Source: Cymbidium sinense (Eukaryota > Streptophyta > Magnoliopsida > Asparagales > Orchidaceae). From it: 64,000 bases of DNA. Below are positions 34,901 through 47,130 of this stretch, one piece after another. Below the pieces are notes generated by a model. It made no database searches and was not told where the DNA came from. It saw only the letters and a list, made by a program, of their open reading frames with translations. The translations under genes were made by a program, and so were the position numbers. The stretch's first letter is position 1. Every line of letters starts with the position of its first letter. Where the stretch lies: assembly GCA_021442155.1 (NCBI GenBank), contig CM038216.1, forward strand, positions 86,152,945 to 86,216,944. The letters are read 5' to 3'.

Positions 34901-36032
34901 ATTATTATGTGATCCTACCGTTATCATTTTATTTTTTTAATAGAGTTTAAGGCTTTCATTTTTTTGAAAAGAGCATGGAAGTACCTCGTATTTATATCAC
35001 CATCAGAAATATGTTTGCTAGCAGCCTTTTGCCACCCTCCATATTTTGATAGTTAACAATCTTAGCTTCATTCAACTCCTCAAGTTTAGTAGAATCAGTC
35101 AAAATGCATCTTCAAGAGAACAAACTAATTGTTCCATATTTTTGATATTGGCAAAAAGATTTTTAAAATGATGCTTGTTCCACCAATTTAGGTTTTGTTT
35201 AAGCCTTTTAAGCTTAAGCTAGAGGTGAATCATGCCCTTAACCAAATTATCCGGATGAAGAGGAGCCATCCAGTTAATGGATACAATATTGATGAAATCA
35301 ATGTGTTGGATCCACATATTTTGGAATCCGAAAGAGGTTAGGGAGGGTAATCTATTAGAGGGGTTTTGGACAGAAATCAAAAGCGGAGCATGATCAGACA
35401 AAGTTCTGCTCAAATGTTCAATAGAAGTAAGGGGCCATTGATTGATCCAAAGAGAATTAAAAAGAGTCCTATCAAGCCGCTGCTAGAGTCTATAGTTATG
35501 CCATGTATAATCCAAACTTGAATAGCCAATATCAATCAGATTGCAATCAATAATCATATTAAAAAAGTCTTCCATGGAATGAATGTTAGGAGAGTAACCT
35601 CCCCTTCTTTCTGAGGAAGAGAGAATAGTGTTAAAATCACCCCCAACCAACCAGGGTTGGTTGACCGAGGAGGCAAAGGTTCTTAAGTTATCCCAAAGGA
35701 TGTTCCTACCAACTCTATTACAAGAAGCATAAATAAAGGAACCTAGAATAGAAAAATCACCCAATGAGATGTGGACATTAACCAATTGTTGAAGATCATC
35801 AAGGATAGATATGTTGACTAAATTATTCCAAAAACACCAAATTTTATTAATTATTATAAAAGAAGTTTTGAAAGCTAAGCGTTCTAGCAACATGGTTGAT
35901 CTTAGAAGAGTGTATGAATGGTTCAATAACAACAAGTAAGGCTATGTTATGAATACGGCAAAGAATTCTAATATGGTTGCAACTAATGAGAGTCCCAATA
36001 CCCCGAACATTCCAAATTAGTAAGTTGATCAT
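31990..36032 (-). pseudogene. LINE B ORF2 (endonuclease, reverse transcriptase, RNase H), broken
   Basis: ORF2 would nick target DNA and copy the element RNA into it. The start is taken at the ATG at 36032, which opens the endonuclease motif NLLIWNVRGIGT. Further endonuclease motifs are WLVGGDFNTIL (about 35653-35624) and SDHAPL (about 35398). The reverse transcriptase has MDISKAFDNLSW (34334), GLRQGNPLSP (34163-34134, the usual Asp after RQG is Asn) and the catalytic FADD (about 34019-34008, intact). A zf-RVT-like region (33180-33494) follows, and an RNase H with INTDGF (about 32450) and WIEVDALLLIDLL. The C-terminal block GLVNLDNT closes it near 32000. Frames change many times. Length (about 4.04 kb) matches a full ORF2. 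Confidence 0.85.
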
Positions 36033-36333
36033 AATAAAATAAGAAAAGAAAGGAAAAGAGATAACTAAAGAAATCATAATGCAATAAGAAAAGGAAACTA
36101 GAAATAGTTATTTATGGGAAGTTAAAGAAGATCTAGTAGTTCTAGTGGAGCTATTAGTGAACATTCTAGCTTAAGTGATTTTTTTTAAAATAGTTTGAAA
36201 AGGTCTATCATTGTCCAAAGAATCACCATCTGAGAGAGACTTTTTTTGTGATATTCAGAATAGGACCTGTATCAGTCAAAGCATTTCTAATGGTAATTTC
36301 CCCTTCTTCAATGTTAGAATTAAGTTGAGAAAG

Positions 36334-37646
36334 TCAGTTAGCATGCGTATCACTCTGAAGAGTAGGAGAAGGAGAGGTTGTGAAGCCATTAATAACCCAG
36401 ATTTCATGCTCAGTTTCTGAATTAGTTTTCAAATTTTGTTCCATCATCAAAGGATCATTAGTTTTTAGATTTTGTTCCTTCATCAAAGGATCAACTCTAG
36501 AATTTGTTTTCAGATTTTGATCCAACCTAAAATTTCCATTCAAATCACCATTAAGGTTCATATGAGTCTCCTCGGGTTCACTAGCCAAAAGGGATAGGTT
36601 AGACTGAGTCAAGGTATTATCTTGAGGAGCCAAATTATTACAATTAGAAGAAATGATAATTAAGCTATCATTAGCCTCCTCACGAACCTCATAAACATTA
36701 TTTTTAACATGCTCAGATTGCTATCCAATAGACAAAGGAGTGGATAGAAAAGGAGTGGGGTAGGGGTAGGATTCCCATTTTGAGTGACTTTAGGCACAAA
36801 AGAAAATTTATTGATTTTTCATTTGATAGAGTAGGATTAGGATCCAGCAATTTATTTTTTTTTAGTTGAGGATGCAACACAAAACATTCTGAATGATCAT
36901 GGCCATGAATCTTACAATGTGTGAAAAAATAGGAAAATTCTCAAATTCAACTTTTTGATTATAACCGAACTTTCAGCCAATCCAAACTTTTTAGGATGCT
37001 TTTAGTGATAATCAATTTCAACCAAAATACGAAAGCAAAGAAGTCGTGATCTCACCGTGGCCGATCAATTTGAAGAGGCCGACCAAAGAGAGTGCCAACT
37101 ACAAAAAGAACTTGATGTGTAAGATAATGTATTCTCATATTAAGAAGAGCTAGCCATATAGGAACAATTGGATTCCTCTTTATATCAAAAGTGGAGACCA
37201 TTTCGTAAGTCATTTGATAATTAAAACAAAGTAAGAGTGATGCAAAACTCTTGAATAATCTAAGTCATTAGAGAGCTGAATTAAAATATGCCTTGGATCA
37301 ATCAATCCGATAGAAAAAACACATAATTAAGGCTATGAAAAATGAAATGTTATCGAGTTGGCGGCGAAGAAAATTTACCGACTAAAGAGAATTCAAAAGG
37401 CTTCGCCAACTTTTTCACATCTAGATCCAAGCACATAATAGCAGGCATCCCATGAAAGGAGGTCGAGATCAAATTCACTGAAGCATTAGGTGAAAGGTTC
37501 TTACCAGATAATGCATCCTTAAAGGACTTAACTGCAGGTAGAGTAGCAGATGATTTTGGATCCACAATTCCATGTAAATCTGATGCCCTAGCCGATGCCT
37601 CCAAGATGGATAAGCTCAGTTACACAGAAAGAGGCTCCTCTGCCAT
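36334..37646 (-). pseudogene. LINE B ORF1 (DUF4283 and zinc-knuckle protein), broken
   Basis: ORF1 of plant L1 elements encodes a nucleic-acid-binding protein of the retrotransposition particle. The start is taken at the ATG at 37646 (MAEEPLS), which soon meets an in-frame stop. The frame continues as PAVKSFKDALSG, then LISTSFHGMPAI and FSLVGKFS, a typical DUF4283 entry. Frames then shift; WLALLNMRIHYLTHQVLF is readable near 37130. A CCHC zinc-knuckle remnant reads THCKIHGHDHSECFVLH (about 36871-36925); the first Cys position is Phe, while the remaining Cys, His and Cys stay. The C-terminal part repeats a PLM-EQNLKTN motif about three times (36420-36540). Confidence 0.75.
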
Positions 37647-37788
37647 TGAAAGAGCAAAGGGAAAATCACATTAGAGGCCAATCAGAGACAAACAATAAAA
37701 AAAAATTGATCGTGAATGATTAGAAATCGGCCAAGCCGCAAGGAAAATGAAAGAAGGGAAAACATAATAGAGCACCAGAGAGAGTGGT

Positions 37789-38195
37789 TTGGTTTAGGTT
37801 TAGGGTTTAGGGTTAGTTTAGATTTTTAGGTTTAGGGGTTAGGGTTTGGGGTTTAAGGTTTGGAGTTTATGGTTTGTGGTTTAGGGTTGTATATTTGGGA
37901 TTAGGGTTAGGGTTTAGGTTTAGGTTTTAGGTTGGTTTTTAAGGTTTAGGGTTTAGGGTTTAGTTTTAATTTTTTATTTTATTTAGGTTTATGTTTTAGT
38001 CTAGGTTTTTAATTTATTTTATTTTTTAATTTATTTTAGTTTAGGTTTATTTATTTATTTTATTTTTAGGTTTTATTTAGTTTTGGTTTAGGTCTTAGCA
38101 TTTTAGGGTTTAGGGTTAGTTTAGGGTTTAGGGTTTAGGTTTTAGGGTTTAAGGTTTGGGGTTTATGATTTAAGATTTAGGGTTTAGGGATTTTA
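37789..38195 (+). repeat. TTTAGGG array between LINE B and LINE C
   Basis: About 400 bp of telomere-like array: two TTTAGGG islands (37790-37970, 38095-38195) around a short T-rich stretch. It separates the 5' end of LINE B from the 3' end of LINE C, showing two independent insertions into the same array. Confidence 0.85.
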
Positions 38196-39992
38196 AAGAA
38201 ACCCACAAAGGGGAGAATTTTATTGCCACAAAAAAAAGTACAGGTTCCTCAAGAGGGGATAATTCTCTTTACATTTAGCCTAAAGAGAAAATTCCCCTAT
38301 CTAATGCAACAAAAGTAAGGAAACTAAATAAAAGCAATAATTGACCAAAAAATAAATAAGAAACAACACAAGAAATAGGATGATCAGCCAAAGCCCACTA
38401 CTAGGGTTAGAAGTCATTTGAGAGTTGCATAATCCACATCCAGGATCCGAAACCTACAGAGAACTTGTAAAAGAATCTTGCAAGCAACTAGAAATTGTAA
38501 TTAGCACAACTAGAGAAAAATCAAACTTTAGCACATAATAAAGAGCAAAGTAAGAGAAAATTCTAATAAGGCTCAGGCTCAGTCTCCTGCATCTTCAGGT
38601 ACAACCACAAATGTGAGTATCCAGACTTCAAAAGAAGGGTTACTATCACATATGCTGCTACCAGCTAAAAAATAATTGAGAAATCATCCCAGCCATCATA
38701 GCCCACTTACCTCGATGAAGGCAATCTGCCAAAGAGTGAAAGTCAACAATTCTCTCGCACCTACAGCCCAAGCAACAGAAAAAGCTGGCCCACAAAACAT
38801 CTAGCCGATGAAAGTTCCGCCAAGCCTGAAAGGAAGTAGCATCAATAAAACCACCATAGTAGAAATAAAAGAGCAGCTGCCAAGATATCACCCAAAAAAC
38901 AAAGAAACCATGAATAAGAACCAAACCCACTAGAGTCACCAGACAACCACAAGCAACATCCCAAAACCAAAATAATAACCTACAACTAGCACTAAGAAAC
39001 CAGCAATTCAAAACCAGATTAGAGGTCAAGGCCAACACTAATAGCAGCCACCACTCCAACCCATATAGCAGAGGCAAGAAATAAAAAGACAATCATAATA
39101 CCTCCATCAAATAAAAAAAATACAAAAATAACAAAACACTACCAATAAGGCCAAAACCAAAATAAAGAAAAGCCACCAAAAGATTAACCCTACAAGCGAA
39201 TAATATATCTGAAAGAAAACCAAAAGGAAAACTAACCAAACCAGCTAGCCCACATGACCATCCATCCAAATAAAAAACTAGTAGAAGAGCCAACACTGAT
39301 AAGGAAATAGCCAGTCCAAAAGGGAGGCAATCCCAACACAGAGAAAGACAGGCATAGTGGCAACTAACTAGAAGCCACCCAAAACTACCATGAAATAAAT
39401 GGTAATCACCCAATCAGACAAAATGCCACAGCTTAGGAGGACCACCCAACCACATACAACCAACCAGAGTGGCAAGGAAAACAGACCAACGCCCCATCCT
39501 AACAAAAAAACCACCACAAGGCCCCACAAAAACTCAAGAGTAAAAAGATTGATAGTAGCCATCAAATAATAGCCACCCAAGATAGACATGTAGAGGGTAG
39601 TAGCAAATAGAAGAACCCACCAAGCCCAAAAATAGTAGTAGAAAAACCTCCCTAGGTAAAGAAACAACCAGGAAAAATTAGAGGCAAAACCAGGACCAAT
39701 TAAGAAAGGAGAAAAGCCAAAAGCACATAGAGGCATAACCTAGAAGGAGGCCACCACAAGATCAAGGTAGTACATGAAGAAACTATTGACATTTATATCC
39801 CTAAATAAAATAGTCAACCAAAGAGAACACCTCTCCAACAAAATCGGTTGAATAGCCAGCCACCACCTCAAAGAGATCTCCCAAGTACTACAGTACAAAC
39901 TAGACAAGAGAGTGAAACAACCAAAAAAAATGCTGAAAAATGAAAATGCACACAGAGAAAATCATAGAGAACTTAAAATACGTAAAGTAAAC
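38196..39992 (-). other. LINE C 3' non-coding region
   Basis: About 1.8 kb downstream of ORF2. Minus-strand open frames at 38658-39092 (144 residues), 39093-39413 (106) and 39368-39736 (122) are rich in Leu, Phe and Trp and look membrane-like, but they are overlapping or abutting with no shared frame in LINE B. The block GTAACCCTTCTTTTGAAG-x-TGGATACTCACAT (plus 38605-38645) is shared with LINEs A and B and marks the family 3' end. I read this as untranslated region, with composition producing hydrophobic translations. Confidence 0.6.
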
Positions 39993-42900
39993 CTAATTTC
40001 TAAGATAAGTTAATCCAGTGTTATCTAGATTAACCAAACCTCTCAATTGTCTAGGTAAATTATGATGTTCATAAAGAGTGAGATCATTTAATTGAGCACT
40101 TAGATTAGCCAGATAATCGACACAGACATTTCCTTCATGCCAAATGTGAGAAATTTTAAAGAAAAATTGAGAGAAGAGTGTTCTAGTATGATTAAGAAGG
40201 TAGAATAAATCTGCATTCTCCATATTAGTGGAAGTCAGCATGTCAATGAGTAAGAGAGCATCAACTTCAATCCAAATATTGATAAAACCTTTTTGCAAAG
40301 AAATGTTAAAAGCTTTGTTTACAGTGATTAATTCAGCAAAGATAATAGAACAAGCTTTAGGAGGATAAGCAAAAGCATAAATGACATTACCTTTAAATCC
40401 TTTAAAAATACCACCATAACCAAATGTATTCTGAGAGATAGAGCCATCTGTATTAAATTTAATAATATTATTATAAGATTTTATCCAATATGTAATCCTA
40501 TCTTCTTTATAGAAGGTGATCTCAGGCAAGTAAAGAACCAATTTTTTTGCCACAAATTTGCAACCTTTAAAATGAGTGTTTCTAATTAAATTAGCATTAA
40601 CTAAAGCATGAATTTTTTCTTTGGTTCTAGCAATAATCCTTTTATGATTCATAGGAATACCATGATATTTAGCATCATTTCTATCCATCCATATGAATCT
40701 AATAAGGGTAATGGCAATTAAAACTTTGATATGACCTTTCATAGTTTTTGGAAACATGCTTCAAGAAATTGATATAAAGAAAGAAAACCTTGGAAATGGT
40801 TAGTATTAAAATGATCATCATACCAAAATCATAATTTGGAGGAAATAACATCATTGACAAAACATGATTAACATTTTCAATATCAAATCTACAATTACAT
40901 TTGGAAGGAAAATGAAAACCTCTATCCCAGAGCAAGGAATCAACAAGAATGAAGTTCTTCAGAATTCTCCAAGTAAGAACAGAATAAGTGATCAGGATGA
41001 TATTATTCCAAAGTTTAATAAATACATTATATGAAACATGAGCGTCTCTAATATAATTCCAAGCCTCTTTAAGAATGAAATTACCATTATAAGATAGCTT
41101 AAAAAGAATTTGATCAGGCTTGTTGGAAAGGATAGGAATATCAGTAAATTTACAAAAAAGAGATATAAGAATAAAGTTGCTAAGTTTACTATCATTCCAC
41201 CTATTATTAAGCCAAAAAGAGTTGATTTTAGTAATAGCAGTAGAATGGACAAATAAAAAAGAATCAATAGAGCCACAACCAATCTAGTTTCCTTGCCAAA
41301 AGAAAGAAGATCCCAAATTTATACCCCAAAATATCAAGGATTCAACCTCCCATTCAATGGAGAAAAGCCTATTCCAAATCATGGAGTCACCCACTTTATA
41401 AGTACATATTAGAGGGTGCTTACCTTGGCCATGTCATCATAAATTAGCCAGAGGCTATCTTTTTTTTCTAAAATTCTACTAAAGTTTATGTGAGAAGGCG
41501 AAGCATCAATAGGTTTGCCAAGCCCACCTTCACCCAGAGGACCACAATATTTATGCCAAGAAGTCCAATGCATTTTTTTAACCGAATTATTAGAGGCCCA
41601 TAAAAATTTATTAAAGAGATGATCAATTCTATTTAAGATAGCATTAGTAGAAATAATGGTTTGAATAAGATATAAATGCATCAAATTATAAGTACTCTTA
41701 AGCAAAGTAAGCCTGCAACCATAAAAGAGTATGTGAAATTCTCACACCAAAATTTTCTTAGAAATTTTTTGGATAAGCTCATCAAAGAGATGGGATCTTT
41801 CTTGACCTTTAAAAATAGGAGCACCCAGATATTTAATAGGGAGTTGTTGGTGATTAAAGTTAGTGATTCTCAAGATATGATTGATTTTATTATTAGAAAT
41901 TTTAGAGGAGCTAATAAAGTAGCCCTTGCTTTCATTAATAGAAAGACCACTTTCTCTACCAAAATTATTTAAAAATTTCTTAAGTCTTTTGATATGATGA
42001 AAGGAAGCATTAGAAAAGATATTGAAATCATCAGCAAAGCTATGCTAAAAATTAAGGATACCACCAAGAGTTCTAAAGTACATGCTAGGATTGTTATTGA
42101 ATAAATCATTTAAACTCATAGAAAGGTATTCCACAGCAATAATAAACAAAGAAGTTGGACAAAGGATCTCCTTGTCTCAAACCATGAGAAGAAGGAAAAA
42201 AGCTTAAAGCTTCACCATTAAGATGAATAAAAAACAAGGCATTATTAATATAGTTTTTAATAAAGTTAATGAAATTATTAGAGAAACCAAATAAATACAA
42301 GATATTTAAAAGGAAATCCCAAGAGATATTATCAAGGGCTTTAGAAATATCTTATTTAAAAAGGATGTTACCACTTCTAGTTGGAACATCCAAATCATGA
42401 ATAAGCTCTTGAGCAAGAAGAATGTTATTAGATATAGATCTCCCTCTAACAAAACCAGTTTGGTTGATGGAGATAATTTTTTGAAGCACAACACTTAATC
42501 TATTAGCTAAAATTTTAGAAATCAATTTATTAAAGAAAGTGCAAAGACTAATAGGTTTGAGATCACTCCAAGAATCTAGATTATCTTTTTAGGTATGAGA
42601 ATAATGGAAGTGCTTAAAAAATATTTAGGGAGAGGATTACCAATTAAGAAATCAACAATAGCATCAACTAAGTCATGCTTAAAAGTAGACCAATAATTTT
42701 GAAAAATTGATTTGTATAACCCCAACCAAAGAATGGAATAAATGTTCATGCTATTGAGAACTTTACCAATCTCATCTTTAGTGGGCAACCTAGTAAGCCA
42801 ATGATTGTCATCATTGGTAATAATAGAGGGGATTAAAAAAGAATTAGAAATAACTTCCTAAGAGTGGCTTTTGTTAAGCATATTTCTAAAGTGTTAAAAT

Positions 42901-44068
42901 AATAGAATCTTTAATAACATTAATATTAGTGATCCAATCTCCATTATCACTTTTAATTTTTTGGATAGAATTTAAAGCTCTCTTTTTATTAAATAAAGTA
43001 TGAAAATACTAAGTATTCCTATCTCCATAGGTAATATATTTACTAGCAGTATTTTGCTGCCAATAAGTCTCTTCCATATTCAGATAATTAATAAGATTAT
43101 ATTTTTCTTCATTCAAATCCTTAAGGTTAGAAGAATCAATCAAAATAGCATTTTCAATATCACAAACCAAAAGTTCCATATTTTTTGTATTAGTAAAAAG
43201 ATTTTTAAAACAACATTTGTTTCTTGAAATTTGATTTTGCTTGAGCCTTTTAAGATTAAACCATAATCAATGTATACCCCTAATCGAATTATCAGGGTGT
43301 AAAGGGGCAATCCAATTAATGGCCACGACTTTAAGAAAATCTAGATGCTGAATCCACATATTTTGAAATCTGAAAGAGGGTGAGGTGTTTAATCTTTTAG
43401 AGTTATCTAGAATAAACCAAAAGAGCAAAGATGATCGATAAAGTTCTACATGGTCAACACAGATAAGAGGCCATTGATTAATCCAATGATAGTTGAAAAG
43501 AATTCTATCAAGATTTTGCTAGAGCTTAGAGTTTTCCCAAGTATAATTATAGCCTTTAAAACCAATGTCAATAAGATTGCAAATAAGAATCATATTTGAA
43601 AATTCTTCCATAGAATGAATATTAGGAGAGCAACCACCCCTTCTTTTAGATGAATATAGAATAGTGTTGAAATCACCCCCAGCCAACTAAGGTTTGTTAA
43701 TTGAAAGAATAAAACTTCTCAAATTCTAACAAAGAACATTCCCACTAGCTCTATTGCAAGAAGCTTAAACAAAAGAGCCAAGCACACAAGAATCACCAAA
43801 AGAAATTTGAGCATTAACAACATGTTGAAGATCATCTAAAATTAAAACATTTAAGAAGCTATTCGAAAAGCACCAATTGTCTTGATGTTAAGAGAGAAAA
43901 ATTACTAAAATTAAGCATTCTAGCAACATGATTGATTTTATCAGCATGTATAAGAGGTTCGATAATAATAAGTAAAGAGATATTGTTAATTCTATAGAGA
44001 TTTCTAATACGATTACGAATAGTTAGGGTACCAATCCCTCTAACATTCCAAATAAGAGAATTAAACAT
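39993..44068 (-). pseudogene. LINE C ORF2 (endonuclease, reverse transcriptase, RNase H), broken
   Basis: The start is taken at the ATG at 44068, opening SLIWNVRGIGT. The endonuclease motif AGGDFNTI (about 43685-43660) is present, but the preceding Trp codon is TAG, a G-to-A nonsense change relative to the WLVGGDFNTI of LINE B. The reverse transcriptase has GLRQGDPLS (about 42183-42157) and FADDFN (about 42041-42021). A zf-RVT-like region lies near 41409-41705 (CGPLGEGGLGKP). RNase H, open from 40757 to 39993, has FNTDGS (40457-40440), AELITVNKAF and WIEVDALLLIDML, so its acidic active-site positions look intact. The end is GLVNLDNTGLTYLRN and stop. Reading needs several frame changes. Length is about 4.08 kb. 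Confidence 0.85.
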
Positions 44069-44302
44069 AAAAAAATTGTAAAAGGAAATTAAATGATAAT
44101 AATAAATAGAGAGAGAGAGAAAGAATAACAAATCCTCTCTTAAGCCAAAAATTGAAACAACACATTATTTATGTGAAGAGGATCTAGATCTACTAGATCT
44201 GGCAAGATTAGGAGGTTACATCTTAGAGTTCTTAGTTTTCTTTTTAAAGATAGTTCAAAATTTTCTATTTTTATCAAAGTGTCACCATCAGAATAAGATT
44301 GA

Positions 44303-45656
44303 TTAGAATATTATTAATAGAATAATGATCGGAAGAATATCTCTAATCACAACTTCCTGCTCTTCCAAATCAGCATTTTGTTGAAAAGTGGGATTAGAAT
44401 GAAGATCAATTTTGGAATTAGGGGAAGTAGAAGAAATTATACCATTCAAAGCATAATTACCAATGTCAGAATCAGTGTTTTGCTCAAGAATTTTAGCTGC
44501 ATTCAAGTTATCATTTAAAACATCATTCTCATCAATTAATGCCGGCAAAGAAGTAGAAATAGACTCATTAGAGAATGAATCATCATTTTTCAGCCTCTTT
44601 GAATATGGAATTAACCATAATAGGCATATTCTCATGTAAAGAAAGGTTGTTGGACAAATCATCTTTTTCAACATATTAGTGCCTTTGTCATGGTTAGAAT
44701 AAGAAGCAGAAATAACAATTTTAGGAAGATTAAAAGATTCCAAAGAATATGACCTAATATCAACATTTAAGTTAATTTTAGGCACAAAAATAGCTTTATT
44801 AACTTTATCAGTAGCAAATTTAGAGTTAGGATCATTCAAAATTTTCTTTTTAAGATGATGGTGAAGAACAAAATACTCCAAATTATCATGAACATGTATC
44901 TTGCAATGGGAATAGAAATTTGGAAAAATTTTAAATTTGACCTTTTGTAAATAACCAAGCTTTTTAGATTTGATCCATAAATCCTTAGGATGTTTTTTAG
45001 ATATGTCAAGTTCAACCAACATATGAGCAATAGAGGGACGAGATCTCACAACGGTCACCTGATCAATTTGGAGCGACCAATTGAAAAGAGCCCCGGTAGC
45101 AAATAAAACCTGGTGGGTAACATAGTGGATTCTCATATTTGGAAGAGCTAACCACATTGGAATAGTAAGTGATTCCTCCTTTATATCAAAAGGGCGATAC
45201 TACTTCAACAAATGCATTTGAAAATTAAAGACAAAATAAGATCGATGTGAGAAAACCCTTGAATAATCCAAATCATTCATAAGCTGAATTAGAATGTCTT
45301 GGTTTGATCAAGCCAATAAAGAAAGCACTTGAAAGTTTAAGGTTATGGAAAAAAGATCAGATCTTATCCAAATTTGGCTGGCACAAAGAAAATTTTTCAA
45401 TCAAAGTTAATTTTAAAGGTTTTTCAAGCTTTTTGACATCAAGATCGGAACACATGATCCTAGGCATACCTCAAAAAGAAGTTGAAATAAGATTCATCGA
45501 GTCAGAAGAGGTAGAGCTCTTACTAAAAAGTGCATCCTTGGAGGATATAATAGGAGGAATGGCATTAGGTTTAGGAATCCCCATAAAATTGGATGCCCTA
45601 GCCAGATCATCCAAAATGGGAGAAATAAGCCACGAGTTCGAGGTCACCGCAGCCAT
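44303..45656 (-). pseudogene. LINE C ORF1 (DUF4283 and zinc knuckle), broken
   Basis: The start is taken at the internal ATG at 45656 (MAAVTSNSW), because LINE B begins at a comparable place; an upstream in-frame ATG at 45671 exists. Shared with LINE B are NLISTSF, MPRIMCSDLDVKKLEKPL and WLALPNMRIHYVTHQVLF (about 45155). Then come RPSIAHMLVELDISKKHPKD (a DUF4283 signature region) and a zinc-knuckle remnant SHCKIHVHDNLEYFVLHH (about 44880-44920). Compared with the canonical C-x2-C-x4-H-x4-C pattern and with LINE B, Cys positions one and four are Tyr (TGT to TAT) and a Gly is Val, so zinc binding is lost. A frame break lies between 45471 and 45157. The last 284 codons are open. Confidence 0.8.
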
Positions 45657-45770
45657 AATCAGAAGGGACACAACATGTGAGTAGCCAGAGATTGAATAAA
45701 CTCTAAAAATCAGTTAAGAATGATGAAGTATCCACCAAAAAATGAAATGATGAAGCTGAGAGGGTGGGGG

Positions 45771-46070
45771 GGGAGGTTTAGGGTTTAGGTTTATTTTATT
45801 TAGTTTATTTTTTTTTATTCTTAGTTTAGGTTTATTTAATTTAGGTTTAGTTTATTTATTTATATTTATTTAAGTGTATTTTAGGTTTATTTAGTTTAGG
45901 TTTTATTTAGGTTTATTTAGTTTAGTTTATTTAGGTTTAGGTTTAAGGTTTAGGGTTTAGGTTTTTAGGGCTTAAGTTTTAGGGTTTAGGGTTTTAGGGT
46001 TTAGGGTTTACGGTTTATATTTTAGGTTCAGAGTTCAAGTTTTAGTTTAGGGTTTAGGGTTTTTGGGTTA
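45771..46070 (+). repeat. TTTAGGG/T-rich array between LINE C and GR-RBP copy 2
   Basis: A short T-rich part (45790-45930) is followed by a TTTAGGG island (45930-46070). The island runs directly into the T-run at the left edge of GR-RBP copy 2. Confidence 0.8.
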
Positions 46071-46556
46071 TTTTTTAAATAAAGAACAAATTCATATTCG
46101 ATATTTCATCTTTTTTTTTCATCGACCAAGTAATGCACCAAGTTTTCTAAGACACAAGCGATAACATAGATAAAAAATGAGCTTGTAGAGTAAATAAAAA
46201 TCCTAGATAACTAGAACTATCTTTATTGCAAAGGCATAATTCCATAAGCAGCAGTCGAATCGACCGTTCCTCAGTTTCTCTAGTTCCCATCAAAACCACC
46301 CCGACCTCTTAAGTAGCGGCATCCACCATCATATCCCCAACCTCTCCCTCCGCCACCATAATGGCTGTAACCTCCATTACTCCTCCCTCCTCCATAATCA
46401 GCACTGCTCTGACGACCACCTCCATATCCACCAGCACCTCCAGATCCCCCACCACCACTGCGATAACCGTCGCCTCAACCTTCGCCTCCACCACCAAATC
46501 TAGACTTAGCCTCATTAATGGTGATGTTCCTTCCATCAAGGTTCTGACCATTCTTA
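46071..46556 (-). pseudogene. GR-RBP retro-fragment, copy 2 (best preserved)
   Basis: Sense strand is minus. Reading starts inside the RRM at NGQNLDGRNITINEAKSRFG, the RRM end of plant glycine-rich RNA-binding proteins. A Gly-rich tail follows with SGGAGGYGGG, GGGRSNGGYSH and GGGGRGWGYDGG, and then RGRGGFDGN. A stop interrupts the tail early (GEG-stop-GDGY) and the terminal N-W is N-stop. About 230 bases of 3' untranslated sequence and an A-run (plus-strand TTTTTTAAAT, 46071-46080) follow. The 5' break, just before NGQ, is shared with copies 4-6. It is known that this family binds RNA in stress and clock responses; this fragment cannot. Open frames at 46309-46551 (-) and 46361-46564 (+) are shadows. 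Confidence 0.88.
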
Positions 46557-47130
46557 GTGTTTAGGTTTAGATTTAGGTTTATAAGGTTTAATGGTTTAGG
46601 TTTATTTTTTAATTTACTTAGTTAACTTAGGTTTAGTTTTAGGGTTTTGGGTTTAGAGTTAGGGTTTAGGGTTTAGAGTTTAGGGTTTAAGGTCTTATGG
46701 GTTTATTCTTTTAGGGTTTAGGGTTAGGGTTTAGGGTTTAAGATTTAGGGTTTAGGGTTTAGGGTTTATAGGCTTAGTTTGATTTAGGGTTTTAGGTTTA
46801 GGTTTAGGGTTGAGTTTAGTGTTTAGGTTTAGGGTTTGGTTTAGGGTTTAGGGTTTTAGATTTAGCATTATTTAGGTTTAGGAGTTTAGGGTTTATAGTT
46901 TAGGGTTTAGGGTTTAGTTTTAAGTTTAGGGTTTAGGTTATTAGGTTTAGGTTTAAATTATGGTTCTTTAGGTTTAGTGTTTAGGGTTTAGGGTTTAGGG
47001 TTTAGTGTAGTGTTTAGGGTTGTAGGTTTAGGGGTTTAGGGTTTATTGTTTATAGTTTAGAGTTTAGGGTTTAGGATATAGGGTTTAGGGATTTTAGTGT
47101 TTAGGGTTAAAGGTTTAAGGTTTAGTTTAA
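46557..47130 (+). repeat. Long TTTAGGG island
   Basis: One of the longest heptamer islands (about 570 bp), with TTTAGGG, TTTAGGT and TTTAGAG variants. It follows the 5' break of GR-RBP copy 2 and ends at the degenerate unit start near 47130 (TAGAAATCTAAAATGGAGG). Confidence 0.85.

Larger units (their letters stand above)
29431..37788 (-). mobile_element. LINE B, nearly full-length L1-type LINE
   Basis: A plant L1-clade element read on the minus strand. A short 5' UTR (37647-37788) is followed by ORF1 (37646 to about 36334), ORF2 (36032 to about 31990) and a long 3' non-coding region (31990-29431). Endonuclease, reverse transcriptase, zf-RVT-like and RNase H domains are all traceable in the expected order. 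The 3' end carries GGCAATTAAATTCCCCC, then GGGG, a T-run and an A-run, and joins CCCTAA-type array. Both ORFs carry several frameshifts and stops, so it is dead. Target-site duplications cannot be judged because both flanks are telomere-like repeat. Confidence 0.85.
38196..45770 (-). mobile_element. LINE C, nearly full-length L1-type LINE
   Basis: Same family and orientation as LINE B. The 5' UTR is about 110 bp (45657-45770), ORF1 runs from 45656 to about 44303, ORF2 from 44068 to 39993, and the 3' non-coding region from 39992 to 38196. The 3' end, in sense orientation, is GGCAATAAAATTCTCCCC, TTTGTGGGTTTCTTTAAAA and then CCCTAAA array. The 5' end abuts a nine-base G-run and then TTTAGGG array at 45770. 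It carries multiple stops and frameshifts and is dead. The RNase H portion is open over 254 codons, the best preserved coding stretch in the window. Confidence 0.85.

Noticed and set aside
29431..45770. Active LINEs
   Set aside because: FADD and RNase H motifs survive, but both ORF2s and both ORF1s have multiple frameshifts and stops, and zinc-knuckle ligands are lost.
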